Notes under the pieces: model-generated | Seen by the model: the letters and a program-made list of their open reading frames with translations, nothing else | What the model was told of the DNA's origin: nothing | The model's database searches: none | Part shown: piece after piece, positions 16,282 through 25,494 of the stretch | Position numbering within the stretch: position 1 is the first letter of the stretch | How the letters are laid out: each line of letters opens with the position of its first letter | NCBI RefSeq assembly: GCF_040834005.1 | Contig: NZ_CP162129.1 | Span: forward strand, 4,054,001-4,118,000 | Origin: Paenibacillus sp. PL2-23 | GTDB lineage: Bacteria > Bacillota > Bacilli > Paenibacillales > Paenibacillaceae | Length of the DNA: 64,000 nucleotides | Direction of reading: 5' to 3' | Translations under genes and position numbers: made by a program

Positions 16282-19194
16282 CTACCCCCTCACCAAACTC
16301 GATTCGAATGGCTGCCCATTCAAAGCGGAAGAAATAATTGCATTCTGTTCTAATGCGTGAATCTCCTGATGGCCCGTCGCTGTACTTGCGCGGTCCGGAC
16401 GACCGATGTAGCGAACCTTCACTTTGCCCGGCGCCAGCTCACGCAGACGTGGTTCCATGTAGAACCAGGAGCCTTGATTTTTTGGTTCCTCTTGCACCCA
16501 AACAATTTCTTCGAGCTTAGGGAACTGGCTGATTACGCGCTCAAGCTCGGCCGCAGGCAGCGGATACAGCTGCTCGACGTGAGCGACACGCAGCCAGTCG
16601 TAATCGCCTTCGTTGGCGGAAGACATAGCTTCGGCCACGTCGACCATCACCTTGCCGGAGCCCAGAAGCAGGCGTTTGACCTTTTCCTTGGCCGCTTTTG
16701 TCTCTGTGAAGCTGAATTGCGGCAGTACCGGCTTGAAGGAGCCTTCGCTGAATTCCACGCCGTGCGACGCGACACGCGGGTTCCGCAGCAAGCTCTTCGG
16801 CGCCATCAGCACAAGCGGACGTACGTTGTCGCCTTTCAGCATAGCCGCCTGCTTGCGCAGCAGATGGAAGTATTGCGCCGAAGTCGTCAGGTTCGCGACC
16901 GTCCAGTTGTTGTCAGCCGAGAGCTGCAGGAAGCGCTCCAGGCGAGCGCTGGAATGCTCCGGACCTTGGCCTTCATAACCATGCGGCAGCAGAATAACGA
17001 TGCCTGACTTCTGCGACCACTTCGCACGGCCTGCAGCCATAAACTGGTCGAAGATCACCTGCGCAACGTTGGCGAAATCGCCGAATTGCGCTTCCCAGAT
17101 GACGAACGTCTCTGGAGCAAATACATTGTAGCCGTATTCGAACGCCAGAACCGCTGTTTCAGACAATGGGCTGTTATGCACGGCGAAGGAAGCCTTCGCC
17201 TGCGGGAACATATGAAGCGGTGAGAACTTCTCTCCCGTCGCGTTGTCGTTCAGCATGATATGGCGATGAGCGAAGGTGCCGCGTTCGGAGTCCTGTCCGC
17301 TAAGGCGAATCGGCGTTCCATCCGCAAGGATGGTCGCGAACGCCAGCGCCTCCGCATGGGCCCAATCCAGCTTCTCTCCGTCGTTCAGGCTGGTTGCGCG
17401 GCGCTGCAGAATACGCTGGAGCTTCGAATACTCCGTGAAGCCTTCCGGACGGTTCAGCAGCTCCAGGTTAATTTCCTTCAGCGTTTCCATCGGCACCGCT
17501 GTTGCTACATCCTCAGGCACGATTAAGCCGGACTCGTGCGCCACTTGCACATGAGGCTTGCCTTCGCATGCCTTCATGGCGTCGTAGCCGGCTTGCAGAG
17601 CGTTTGCCGTCTTCTCGCGAAGCTGCTCCACTTGCTCCTCCGTTACTTCCTTTGCATCCTTCAGCATGTTGGCGTACAGCGTCGCAACAGTTGGATGATT
17701 GCGAACCTTCGGATACACAAGCGGCTGCGTTGCATCGGGATCGTCCATCTCGTTATGGCCGTAGCGGCGATAGCCGATCAAGTCGATAACGAAGCCCTTC
17801 TGGAAGCGCAGACGATATTCGCTGGCGAGTCTAACCGCCGCCAGACAGGCTTCCGGGTCATCCGCATTGACGTGGACGATCGGAATATCGAAGCCTTTGG
17901 CCAAATCGCTGGCGTAGTAGGTGGAGCGGGAATCCACGCTGTTAGTCGTGAAGCCTACTCGGTTATTCGCGATAATATGAAGCGTACCGCCGTTGCGGTA
18001 GCCTTGCAGATTGTTGAAGTTCAACGTCTCGGCAACAATGCCTTCGCCGATAAACGCAGCATCGCCATGCACACACACCGTAACCGCGTTGTGCAGATCC
18101 TGCTCAGGGAAGCCAGGCTTCGAGCGGTCTTCCTGTGCGGCGCGCGTGAAGCCCTCCACGACCGGATTTACAAATTCAAGATGGCTCGGGTTGTTCGCGA
18201 GCGTTACTCTTGCGCGAACCGTCTCGCCTTCTGTGAACGCGCGATCAGCGCCCAAATGATATTTGACGTCGCCGGACCAGCCGTAATTAATGCCCATCGA
18301 GCCTTCGGAAGGCACATGCTCCTTATTCGGAGAATGATGGAACTCGGAGAAAATTTTGTCGTACGGCTTGCCAAGCACATGCGTAAGCACGTTCAAGCGT
18401 CCGCGATGCGCCATGCCGATCAGAATTTCATGGGCCCCGTCATGGGCAACTGCGCGGATGATCTCGTCCAGAATAGGCACGAGCATGTCAACGCCTTCGA
18501 TCGAGAACCGTTTTTGACCTACAAACGTCTTGTGAATGAAGGCCTCGAACTGCTCCACCTGCATCAGGCGTTCCAGCAGCGCTTCCTTCTCTCTGGCGGA
18601 CAATGGCGCTGGGAAGGAACCGGACTCCGCCTGCTTGTGAAGCCATGTGCGCTCATTCTCGTCGTGAATGTGCGTAAATTCGTATGCGGCCGAACGGGTG
18701 TAAATCTCTCTGAGACGCAGAATCGCTTCCCAGCCGTTTGCGACATCCGCAGGGGCGTTATCCCAGATCAGAGCTGCTGGAATAGAAGCCAGATCGTCCT
18801 GCGTCAAGCCGAACGTCGCCGGCTCAAGCAGCTTCGTATCCGCTCTCTGGCTGATGCCAAGCGGATTAATGTCCGCGCCCAAATGGCCGTATCTGCGAAT
18901 GTTCAGCATGAGCTGATGCGCGGCAACGACCTTCTTAAGCATATTGCTGTCAATTGGACCGCTGGCTGCTGCCGATACCCCTGCCGGAGCTGCCGCAACA
19001 GCAGGCGCTGCGGACTTAGGCGAAGCGTCGTTCGCGGCGGGCGGCGCTCCCCACAGTTGAAACAATTCGCGAACCGATGCTTCAACGGCATTCGGATCGT
19101 TCAGGAACAGCTCGTATTGCTCCTGCACATAACCAAGATTGGGACCATAGTAGCTTCTCCAAGGCGAAGAGTTGCGCTCATCATGGATGCTCAT
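16282..19194 (-). CDS. odhA: 2-oxoglutarate dehydrogenase E1 component
   Basis: About 970 residues, the length of Bacillus OdhA (944). It shows the N-terminal WRSYYGPNLGYVQEQYELFL lead, MAHRGRLNVL, and the thiamine diphosphate site HGDAAFIGEGIVAETLNF with INNRVGFTTN-like continuation (ANNRVGFTTN). It decarboxylates 2-oxoglutarate and succinylates the E2 lipoyl arm. Start: the ATG at 19194 (MSIHDERN) is preferred over an in-frame GTG five codons upstream, which sits directly against the AGAGAGG ribosome site. Forms an operon with odhB. Confidence 0.97.
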   Translation of the reverse strand: MSIHDERNSSPWRSYYGPNLGYVQEQYELFLNDPNAVEASVRELFQLWGAPPAANDASPKSAAPAVAAAPAGVSAAASGPIDSNMLKKVVAAHQLMLNIRRYGHLGADINPLGISQRADTKLLEPATFGLTQDDLASIPAALIWDNAPADVANGWEAILRLREIYTRSAAYEFTHIHDENERTWLHKQAESGSFPAPLSAREKEALLERLMQVEQFEAFIHKTFVGQKRFSIEGVDMLVPILDEIIRAVAHDGAHEILIGMAHRGRLNVLTHVLGKPYDKIFSEFHHSPNKEHVPSEGSMGINYGWSGDVKYHLGADRAFTEGETVRARVTLANNPSHLEFVNPVVEGFTRAAQEDRSKPGFPEQDLHNAVTVCVHGDAAFIGEGIVAETLNFNNLQGYRNGGTLHIIANNRVGFTTNSVDSRSTYYASDLAKGFDIPIVHVNADDPEACLAAVRLASEYRLRFQKGFVIDLIGYRRYGHNEMDDPDATQPLVYPKVRNHPTVATLYANMLKDAKEVTEEQVEQLREKTANALQAGYDAMKACEGKPHVQVAHESGLIVPEDVATAVPMETLKEINLELLNRPEGFTEYSKLQRILQRRATSLNDGEKLDWAHAEALAFATILADGTPIRLSGQDSERGTFAHRHIMLNDNATGEKFSPLHMFPQAKASFAVHNSPLSETAVLAFEYGYNVFAPETFVIWEAQFGDFANVAQVIFDQFMAAGRAKWSQKSGIVILLPHGYEGQGPEHSSARLERFLQLSADNNWTVANLTTSAQYFHLLRKQAAMLKGDNVRPLVLMAPKSLLRNPRVASHGVEFSEGSFKPVLPQFSFTETKAAKEKVKRLLLGSGKVMVDVAEAMSSANEGDYDWLRVAHVEQLYPLPAAELERVISQFPKLEEIVWVQEEPKNQGSWFYMEPRLRELAPGKVKVRYIGRPDRASTATGHQEIHALEQNAIISSALNGQPFESSLVRG

Positions 19195-19279
19195 TGCAGA
19201 AAATTCCACCCTCTCTATTCATAACCATCCTAGTGTTTTACATGGCGGACCATTCCATTCATCGCCGCCGCTGCTCCTG

Positions 19280-19341
19280 TCTTTCAAAAAGAGAAAAGAA
19301 GAAGCCTACACGCTATTTTCCTTCCTTAGCGTAGCTTCTTC
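19280..19341 (-). terminator. Terminator after pepA
   Basis: GAAGAAGC (19298-19305) pairs with GCTTCTTC (19334-19341) and the stem continues through CTACACGCTA/TAGCGTAG with one bulge. A T-rich tail follows on the minus strand (A/G run at 19280-19297). It separates pepA from odhA. Confidence 0.75.
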
Positions 19342-19440
19342 ATATTTTAGTACAATAAACGCCAGCCATCCATAATCATATTGGCATCGGTTTCATGCAT
19401 TTCTAGCATTAATAATCAATCTCGACAGCAACGAGCCAGG

Positions 19441-20952
19441 CTATTCCCCCGTCGTCAGCTCGACGAGTGTGCGCACCATCACGCCCGTCGCGCCTTTGGG
19501 CTCGTAGCCGCGGCTTGCTTCCAGCCAGGAAGTGCCTGCAATATCCAGATGCACCCAAGGCAGACCTTCAGCAAAGTGTCCAATGAACATCCCCGCCTTG
19601 CTGGCCGCTCCGTACCGGCTGCCGCTATTCTTCAGATCCGCCGCGTCGCTGCGCAGATCCTTCATGTATTCCGGGTAGGCCGGAAGCTGCCAGATTCGCT
19701 CGCCCGCACGCTCCGACGCGCGCAGCACGTCCGTCATCAAGGAATCATTGTTTGTGATGGCTCCCGTTGCCTCGAAGCCAAGCGCAGACATGACGGCGCC
19801 CGTCAGCGTCGCCACATCAATCAGCTTGGTCGCCCCTCTGCGTATCGCCGAAGTCATCCCGTCGGCAAGCACAACCCTGCCCTCCGCGTCGCAATTGACA
19901 ATCTCGACGGTATAGCCGCTCAAGGTGCGAATGACATCGCCAGGCTTGAACGCGCGATCCGACGGCATGTTCTCCGCAGCGGGTATAACTGCGACAATAT
20001 TAACTGCCGCCTGCAGCTCAGCAATAGCGCGCAGCGCGCCCAGCACCGCCGCAGCTCCTGCCATATCGGATATCATATCCTCCATGCCAAGTCCACGCTT
20101 CAGCGAGATGCCGCCCGTATCGAATGTAATGCCTTTGCCGATCAAGCCCCAGGTTGTCTGGGAATCTGGAGCTCCCTTATAATGCAGAATGATCATGCGA
20201 GGCGGATTGACGCTGCCCTGCCCCACAGCCAGCAAGCCGCCCATTCCCTGCTCAGCGGCCGTCCACTCGTCAATGACCTCGATGTCCAGTTCGTATGCCG
20301 CTGCGAGGTCTTCCGCCAGGAACGCAAGCCGTTCAGGCGTCAGATCGTTGCCTGGAAGATTCGTTAAATCTCTGGCATATGCTACCGAGCCTGCCAGCAC
20401 CTTGCCTCTTGCCGTTCCTCTGTCCCATGCCGCACGATCATCGGCTGAAGCCAGGAAGCCCTCCTCCGGGCGGAACACAACTTCGCTTAGAGCGAATCGC
20501 TCCTTCTCCTCCCGTCTTAGCGGCTGACGGTCGTGGAGCGCCAGAAGCAGGCCTTCCGTCATCGCCTGAGCGACGCTTTCGATGCCATGCCGCTCCAACT
20601 CCTCTCCGAATACGGATGCGCAGAGTACAAGCTCGGCGCTGGCCGCCTTCACGCCTCTGGCAGCCTTGGCCGCTGCCGCGGCCGCGAGCCGCAGCTCGCC
20701 CAGCCCTCCGCCAGAAGAGCAGCCGACGAATAATACGGAAGGCGCCTCTATTAAGCCAAGCGTTGAATAGACCTCCGTCTGTCCAGGCTTAGCCATGAAC
20801 AAGCCCTTCTCGCAGGAGCGGCGAAGCTGCTTGTCGATGCTCGGCTCCACAAGAGCGCCGCTTCCCTTCAGCTCTTCCTCCGTTATAAGTCGGATGACCG
20901 CTTCTGGAGCTTCGCCCACCCGGTTCGATGACCATACAAATGATGTTTCCAT
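19441..20952 (-). CDS. pepA: Leucyl aminopeptidase (M17)
   Basis: 503 residues. The C-terminal catalytic domain has the metal and active-site motifs GKGITFDTGGISLK and NCDAEGRVVLADGM (the family norm is NTDAEGR; Thr to Cys is a mild variant). It removes N-terminal residues from peptides in the cytoplasm. The start at 20952 is preferred: GGGGGAA lies 5-6 nt upstream, and the extra residues of the longer frame would overlap the terminator of the upstream kinase gene. Single-gene transcript between two terminators. Confidence 0.93.
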   Translation of the reverse strand: METSFVWSSNRVGEAPEAVIRLITEEELKGSGALVEPSIDKQLRRSCEKGLFMAKPGQTEVYSTLGLIEAPSVLFVGCSSGGGLGELRLAAAAAAKAARGVKAASAELVLCASVFGEELERHGIESVAQAMTEGLLLALHDRQPLRREEKERFALSEVVFRPEEGFLASADDRAAWDRGTARGKVLAGSVAYARDLTNLPGNDLTPERLAFLAEDLAAAYELDIEVIDEWTAAEQGMGGLLAVGQGSVNPPRMIILHYKGAPDSQTTWGLIGKGITFDTGGISLKRGLGMEDMISDMAGAAAVLGALRAIAELQAAVNIVAVIPAAENMPSDRAFKPGDVIRTLSGYTVEIVNCDAEGRVVLADGMTSAIRRGATKLIDVATLTGAVMSALGFEATGAITNNDSLMTDVLRASERAGERIWQLPAYPEYMKDLRSDAADLKNSGSRYGAASKAGMFIGHFAEGLPWVHLDIAGTSWLEASRGYEPKGATGVMVRTLVELTTGE

Positions 20953-20978
20953 TGGAGTTCCCCCGATTTCCGAATATG

Positions 20979-21000
20979 AAAAAAAGGGACGCAAGGTCCC
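20979..21000 (-). terminator. Terminator after the RsbU-like kinase
   Basis: Short stem GGGAC (20986-20990) with GTCCC (20996-21000), followed on the minus strand by seven T (A at 20979-20985). It sits 17 nt after the kinase stop and 27 nt before the pepA start. Confidence 0.6.
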
Positions 21001-21017
21001 GATTCGATTCTAAAGGT

Positions 21018-22406
21018 TTATTCCGCCAAAGGCAAATAGATGCTGAATTCCGTTCCATCGCCGACCTGGCTGTCCACGCGGATCGCGCCGCCATGATTTC
21101 GGATAATCCGATAGCTGACCGACAAGCCCAAGCCCGTGCCCTCTTCCTTGGTTGTGAAGAAGGGATCGAACAGCCTGCTCATCGTCGCCTTGTCCATACC
21201 ATTGCCGTTATCCTTAATGATAACGCGTACATATTGCCCGTCGCTGCTTAGCAAAATATCGATTTTTCCTCTGCGGTTGTGCCGCACCTCTTCCACGGCA
21301 TCAAGGGCGTTTTTGAGCAGATTCAGAATGACCTGCTTCACCTGCTTGATATCAATGGAGACCATAGCGTCAGACAATTGGGATTCTACCGTAATTTCAC
21401 AATTTCGCAGAAGCGATTCACTTTCCGTCAGCATCACCACTTCTCGAATAAGATGCTCGATCGAGGTGGCCTGCTTCATAGGAGCGGAAGGCTTGGAGGA
21501 ATTCAAAAACTCATAAATAATATTGTTCGCCCTGTCAATCTCCGTCAGAATAATGCGAGCGTATTCCTCCTTGCCCACCTCCAGCAGATACGGCCGCAGC
21601 AGCTGAATAAAACCTCTGATGCTTGTCAGCGGATTACGAATCTCATGCGCGATGGCCGCGGCGATCTTGCCCAGCATGGCCAGCTTGTCGTTCTGCAGGG
21701 CGCTTTGTTCAATTTGCTTATATTCCGATACGTCCTTGACGCTGATTAGGAAATCCCCATCCAGCTGATCGCCGTAGGTGACGGTCGCCAGCAAGTGCTT
21801 CCCGTCCTTGTGCTGAAATTCATAATAGCGGCTTCTCTTCATGAACATTTCCCGGTATAGCCGAAGGATGGTTCTTTTTGTGCTGATCTTAAGCTCTCGA
21901 TGAAGAAAGATTTCTCGAATATTACAGCCTACAAGCATTTTTCGCGGAATATCCAGCAGCTTCGCCATTTGAACGTTAATAAATGACAAAAGCCCGTCGC
22001 TGTCGAACAGCGCGATCCCGCTATCCATGTGCTGAAGCACATTTTCGTACTTGTTCTTCACTCGTTCAAAGGACCGGTCGGACTTCGGCATCAGCTCCCG
22101 CAGTCTTATCGCCTTCTCTTCCAGCGCCGATTGCTCCCTATTCTCCATGCATCCTGATTCGAAACGGCTAATTACCATCAACTCCGTCAGAAAGATATAA
22201 GAGCGATGGTAGATCTTCGCCGCTTCCTTCGAATCGACAGCTGCGGCAAGCTCCTGCACACACTCCTCGTGAACAGCCAGCACTTCCTCCTGGTTGTACC
22301 CAAAGAGCTGTTTGCCCAGCTCATTCGCTTGATGAAGAGACGCGTCCTTACCACCTCGGATATATTCGGCAAGCGCCGGGAAATAACGCTTTCGAATGGC
22401 TTGCAT
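21018..22406 (-). CDS. Orphan histidine kinase with RsbU-like N-terminus and PAS domain
   Basis: 462 residues, soluble. Residues 1-90 form a helical domain whose pattern (LHQANEL, QEEVLAVHEECVQEL, FLTELMVI) resembles the N-terminal RsbT-binding domain of RsbU. A PAS domain (about 120-230), HisKA with His254 in AIAHEIRNPLTSIRGF and a HATPase with NALDAVEE and GTGLGL follow. No response regulator adjacent, so it may act on Spo0F or a similar relay (inference). It has its own sigma-A-type promoter 64 nt upstream and its own terminator. The RsbU likeness is from memory of the family and needs a profile search. Confidence 0.85.
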   Translation of the reverse strand: MQAIRKRYFPALAEYIRGGKDASLHQANELGKQLFGYNQEEVLAVHEECVQELAAAVDSKEAAKIYHRSYIFLTELMVISRFESGCMENREQSALEEKAIRLRELMPKSDRSFERVKNKYENVLQHMDSGIALFDSDGLLSFINVQMAKLLDIPRKMLVGCNIREIFLHRELKISTKRTILRLYREMFMKRSRYYEFQHKDGKHLLATVTYGDQLDGDFLISVKDVSEYKQIEQSALQNDKLAMLGKIAAAIAHEIRNPLTSIRGFIQLLRPYLLEVGKEEYARIILTEIDRANNIIYEFLNSSKPSAPMKQATSIEHLIREVVMLTESESLLRNCEITVESQLSDAMVSIDIKQVKQVILNLLKNALDAVEEVRHNRRGKIDILLSSDGQYVRVIIKDNGNGMDKATMSRLFDPFFTTKEEGTGLGLSVSYRIIRNHGGAIRVDSQVGDGTEFSIYLPLAE

Positions 22407-22469
22407 CTGTTACTCCTCCCCGGCATTGCAATCCATCATACACATGAACTGCCTGTACACTTACCACTT

Positions 22470-22499
22470 ATCATAGGATTAGCTGACAAAGACTGTCAA
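22470..22499 (-). promoter_or_regulatory. Sigma-A-type promoter of the RsbU-like kinase
   Basis: On the minus strand TTGACA (22494-22499), an 18-nt spacer and TATGAT (22470-22475), followed by the kinase start at 22406. Confidence 0.7.
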
Positions 22500-22559
22500 T
22501 CGGAAATACTGTCGAATTATGCGTGTCCGAAGACCGATTTTTTGCGAAAATAAGGCGGG

Positions 22560-22940
22560 CTAATCGCGATTTCTATCGTTCCCTCTCCGATCATTATCGT
22601 CCCTGTCGTCATCATCATCCTTGTCCTCGTCCCTGTCTGACCTTTTATCATCCTTCTTGCGGTCACCATCATTGCTGCTCTTTCCCTTGCCGGAATCGCG
22701 ATCGTCGTCGTCATCCTCGTCCCGATCATCATCGTCGTCCTTCTCGCGATTCTTAGTGTCATCCCTGTTGTTCTTGTTGTTTTTGTCGTCCTTGTTATTC
22801 TTGTCGCTATCTCTGTCATTGTCATTTTTGCTGTTTTTGTCGTTTTTGCTGTTTTTATCGTTGTTATCGCGGCTACCATTATCTCGGTTATTCCCGTCTC
22901 GATCGTCGTCCTCATCCTCATCGTCGTCATCGCCTTTTTT
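22560..22940 (-). repeat. Low-complexity repeat coding the RsgI tail
   Basis: GAC/GAT/AAC/AAA-type codon repeats encode runs such as NDKNSKNDKNSKND and DDDDDRDEDDDDD. The DNA is internally repetitive, so length variation between strains and alignment errors are expected. Confidence 0.8.
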
Positions 22941-23930
22941 CCCATTGGCCGGGGAGGGCTTTACCGAAGCAACAGGCTTGGAAGCAGGCTTAGTCGACGG
23001 CTTGACAGCTGCAGGAGCCGCCGGTACCGTCGACGGGCGAGAAGTCGCCTTCGCGGCCTCCGCCGCCTTTTTACCCTCGGCCTCCTGCCGCTCCTTGACG
23101 AGCAGCTCTTGAAGCCTCTGCTTGGTAGAGACATCGCTGCTGGACTCCGGCTTCACAAGCGTATCTACTCCACCCACCGGCTCCGTCCATACATCGATCG
23201 GCTTCTCCTTCAGCTCTGCCAGGTCCCCCTCATAGCCCTCCTCCTTGGCCATCAGGTAGACGGCCATCTTGCCCGTGGACAAGCCATTCGCGTCAGCTTC
23301 GGCCCTCAGCTCCTCCGGCGCGGACAAGGTCGTAATCGTTACATCCGGCAGCTGGCTGCCATGCTCGGCCAGCCATTGCTTCAGCCTCTCGTCCAGCTTG
23401 TCTGTCAGCAGCTGCTCGAATTCCGTTCCGAACGTTTGCTTGCCGGTTAACAGAATACTGGTGATTAGAATCTCCTTGCGCGGGGTATCCAAATAATGAG
23501 CTAAGCGCGCCCTCTCCAGAATAGCGGCAGCGACGCTCTCCAAGCTTTCGCCCTTATAATCGATATTTTCAATAATTCGCGCTCCATCCTCATTCAAAGC
23601 CCGGACATTCCGCACGCGCTCCTTGCCGTCAACGCCAATCTCGATACTGGGGTTAATATCCATCGTCAGATAGGCTACAACCGGATTGGAAGCCTGGAAG
23701 GCGTAGAACAGTCCGGAGACCAGCAGCACACAGAGCATAGCTGCCGCTCCAGCATACGAATACAGGCGGCTGCGAGCCGCTCGGCGCGACGGCCTGGAGG
23801 CTTCCTCCTCGAAGACAAGCTCTTCTCCGATTCGAGGCGAGCCTTGAAGCGGCGCGCGCAGAAACTGGCCGTCCGATGTCATCACAACGGCATGACTCTC
23901 ATGAATGCTCATAACGATTCCCCGCTTCAT
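22560..23930 (-). CDS. rsgI: Anti-sigma-I factor RsgI with polyelectrolyte tail
   Basis: 456 residues. The N-terminal cytoplasmic RsgI domain (1-50) binds SigI, a membrane helix is at about 57-79, and an external domain begins with the conserved YLTMDINPSIEIGVD (Asn93-Pro94, the bond that self-cleaves in studied RsgI proteins). A Pro/Ala/Lys linker (about 280-330) follows. The last 126 residues (331-456) consist almost only of Asp, Asn, Lys, Arg, Ser and Gly and lie outside the cell. Its start overlaps the sigI stop by 4 nt. The tail replaces the sugar-binding modules of some relatives and may sense ions or wall polymers (inference). Confidence 0.93.
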   Translation of the reverse strand: MKRGIVMSIHESHAVVMTSDGQFLRAPLQGSPRIGEELVFEEEASRPSRRAARSRLYSYAGAAAMLCVLLVSGLFYAFQASNPVVAYLTMDINPSIEIGVDGKERVRNVRALNEDGARIIENIDYKGESLESVAAAILERARLAHYLDTPRKEILITSILLTGKQTFGTEFEQLLTDKLDERLKQWLAEHGSQLPDVTITTLSAPEELRAEADANGLSTGKMAVYLMAKEEGYEGDLAELKEKPIDVWTEPVGGVDTLVKPESSSDVSTKQRLQELLVKERQEAEGKKAAEAAKATSRPSTVPAAPAAVKPSTKPASKPVASVKPSPANGKKGDDDDEDEDDDRDGNNRDNGSRDNNDKNSKNDKNSKNDNDRDSDKNNKDDKNNKNNRDDTKNREKDDDDDRDEDDDDDRDSGKGKSSNDGDRKKDDKRSDRDEDKDDDDDRDDNDRRGNDRNRD

Positions 23931-24793
23931 CTGCTCACCTCCTTCTCCAGTGTGTCATGCTCCCGGGCAGTACCCAAATAATCCTGCATAAACGGATAAA
24001 CGCCCGATCGAATAATAGCTATGGCGATAATATATTTACGATTGCGCTCAAGCGTCTTGCGCGACACGCCGCACGCTTCCATCAGCTCCTTGATGGGAAG
24101 CTTTTGCGTTAGCCTGAGGCCCTCCATCCATCGATTGTCTCCAGCCAGAACAGCGGATATATGGAGCAGCATCGCCCTTGAGTCGGCATGCTTCGGGGAT
24201 AGCTCCACCAGCTCCATAAACGTAATTCCGTACAGCTCCAGCTCGTGATTCAGCTCTTCAATTTCCATGCGGCGCTCCGCCTCGCTGCTCGCAGCGTCAT
24301 AGGCCTGCAGCGACTGTTTGTTTTCGAGCGCATTGTACGTCGATCCATCTTCTGCATCGGAGTCGAAAGCGCTATATGGAACGGTCTGAAGATGCCGCTT
24401 CTCTTTTCGGGCATGGTCAATAAGCCGACGTTGAATGACGGTTTTGGCAAATCCAAGGAACGATGAGCCTGCCGCGCTGTCGAATTGATTGATCGCTTCG
24501 TTAAAGGCGACCAGCGCGACGCTGAATTCATCATCCGCGGAGGGATCGATATACCGTTTGCAAAATCTGCTTGTCACTTTGGCTATGTATGGTGAATACT
24601 GGGCGATGAACTGCTCTCTTAACGCTTCTTCGCCTTGTCTTATTTTTGCAATATACTGCTCCGGTCCCAGCTTGAGCTCCGAGCTCGAGGGAACCGATTT
24701 CCGCAGGAACCGCTTCAACAGGATCAGCAACAACCGCTCCACCTCGCTAATATATGTGTTCGTCTCCCCGATGAGCGTTTGTGGGGGTATCAT
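23927..24793 (-). CDS. sigI: RNA polymerase sigma factor SigI
   Basis: 288 residues. A sigma-70 region 2-like part (about 60-135) has the segments DDEFSVALVAFNEAINQFD and SFLGFAKTVIQRRLIDHARKEK, and a C-terminal SigI-specific helix-turn-helix contains LPIKELMEACGVSRKTLERN. Overlap of 4 nt with rsgI and the gene order identify SigI over other sigma factors. In relatives it drives heat, wall-stress or polysaccharide-degradation genes. It is about 35 residues longer than B. subtilis SigI, mostly at the N-terminus. No SigI-type autoregulatory promoter could be recognised in the short upstream gap. Confidence 0.94.
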   Translation of the reverse strand: MIPPQTLIGETNTYISEVERLLLILLKRFLRKSVPSSSELKLGPEQYIAKIRQGEEALREQFIAQYSPYIAKVTSRFCKRYIDPSADDEFSVALVAFNEAINQFDSAAGSSFLGFAKTVIQRRLIDHARKEKRHLQTVPYSAFDSDAEDGSTYNALENKQSLQAYDAASSEAERRMEIEELNHELELYGITFMELVELSPKHADSRAMLLHISAVLAGDNRWMEGLRLTQKLPIKELMEACGVSRKTLERNRKYIIAIAIIRSGVYPFMQDYLGTAREHDTLEKEVSR

Positions 24794-24820
24794 GAAAATT
24801 TTTTAATTTGAACGCTGCCG

Positions 24821-24847
24821 CAAAAAGAAAGCCTCCGCGAGGGAGGC
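24821..24847 (-). terminator. Terminator after the zinc-ribbon-like gene
   Basis: GCCTCC (24831-24836) pairs with GGAGGC (24842-24847). The minus-strand tail is TTTCTTTTT. It separates the upstream gene from sigI. Confidence 0.75.
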
Positions 24848-24865
24848 GCCATAACTTTCAATAGC

Positions 24866-25282
24866 TTAGACCGATGACCGGCGCATGAACAGCTTGTTGC
24901 GGCGGCTGTTCAAGGCGATCAGCCGTTTCTTGAGCATCACTTGCCAATCCGCATCGCCAATGCTTTGCGCGAAGCTGAGCAGATCCAGCGAAATGTCAAT
25001 CTGGCTGCGCACAACTTCAATGGGCTCCTCGTCCTCGTGATTGACGCAATTCTCCAGCAGCTCCAGCTCGTCTTGGTCCACATAATCCTCGTAATCGACC
25101 TCAGCCGCTCCGTCGCCGTGCGCGTATTCGGCGAGAATCTCATATTCCTGCTGAGCTAGATAATGTACATCCACGCGATGACACACCGGACAGAAGGTTA
25201 TCGGAACATTGTGAATATGAGTGCGATAATATTTTAATGTTCCTTTGGTACCGATCATGCTGGCTCCGCAGCAAAAGCTCAT
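24866..25282 (-). CDS. Hypothetical protein with Cys-pair motifs
   Basis: 138 residues. Two N-terminal cysteine pairs (Cys4-Cys5 and CPVC at about 31-34) could bind a metal, like a small zinc ribbon. They precede an acidic middle (DYEDYVDQDELELLEN) and a basic C-terminus. AAGGAG lies 9 nt before the ATG. It is a stand-alone gene upstream of sigI with its own terminator. I do not recognise a named family or function. Confidence 0.7.
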   Translation of the reverse strand: MSFCCGASMIGTKGTLKYYRTHIHNVPITFCPVCHRVDVHYLAQQEYEILAEYAHGDGAAEVDYEDYVDQDELELLENCVNHEDEEPIEVVRSQIDISLDLLSFAQSIGDADWQVMLKKRLIALNSRRNKLFMRRSSV

Positions 25283-25434
25283 CTCGACACGCTCCTTGGA
25301 CAGGCGGCAAAGCCTCCGGTTTAATGAAGCCCTTAAGACGCAGACGGTCTCAGATATTATGTATTCGGTCCCTTGGTCTGAAATTCCTGCCTTGTATGCT
25401 CAATTATGCGTTTCCTCATGTTGACAGAAGCAAG

Positions 25435-25480
25435 CAAAAAAATAGGCATGTCCGCCATATAGGGAGCGGGCATGCCTATT
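25435..25480 (-). terminator. Terminator after leuB
   Basis: AATAGGCATG (25441-25450) pairs with CATGCCTATT (25471-25480), followed by a T-run on the minus strand, 15 nt beyond the leuB stop. Confidence 0.88.
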
Positions 25481-25494
25481 CACTATTGTAATTG

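Noticed and set aside
14986..16353. Long plus-strand open frame (455 codons) across odhB
   Set aside because: Antisense shadow of the Ala/Pro-rich odhB gene; the Arg/Cys-rich translation is typical of such artefacts.
17536..19224. Long plus-strand open frame (562 codons) across the odhA region
   Set aside because: It is antisense to odhA, has no ribosome site or recognisable motif, and mirrors the codon pattern of the real gene.
22560..22940. Repeat array suspected as a CRISPR-like or tandem-repeat locus
   Set aside because: It is in frame within RsgI, periods are irregular and codon-based, and there are no spacers.
22517..22945. Thr/Met/Arg-rich minus-strand ORF inside the RsgI tail
   Set aside because: It is the shifted frame of the GAC/GAT-type repeats coding the RsgI tail, so its composition is an artefact.
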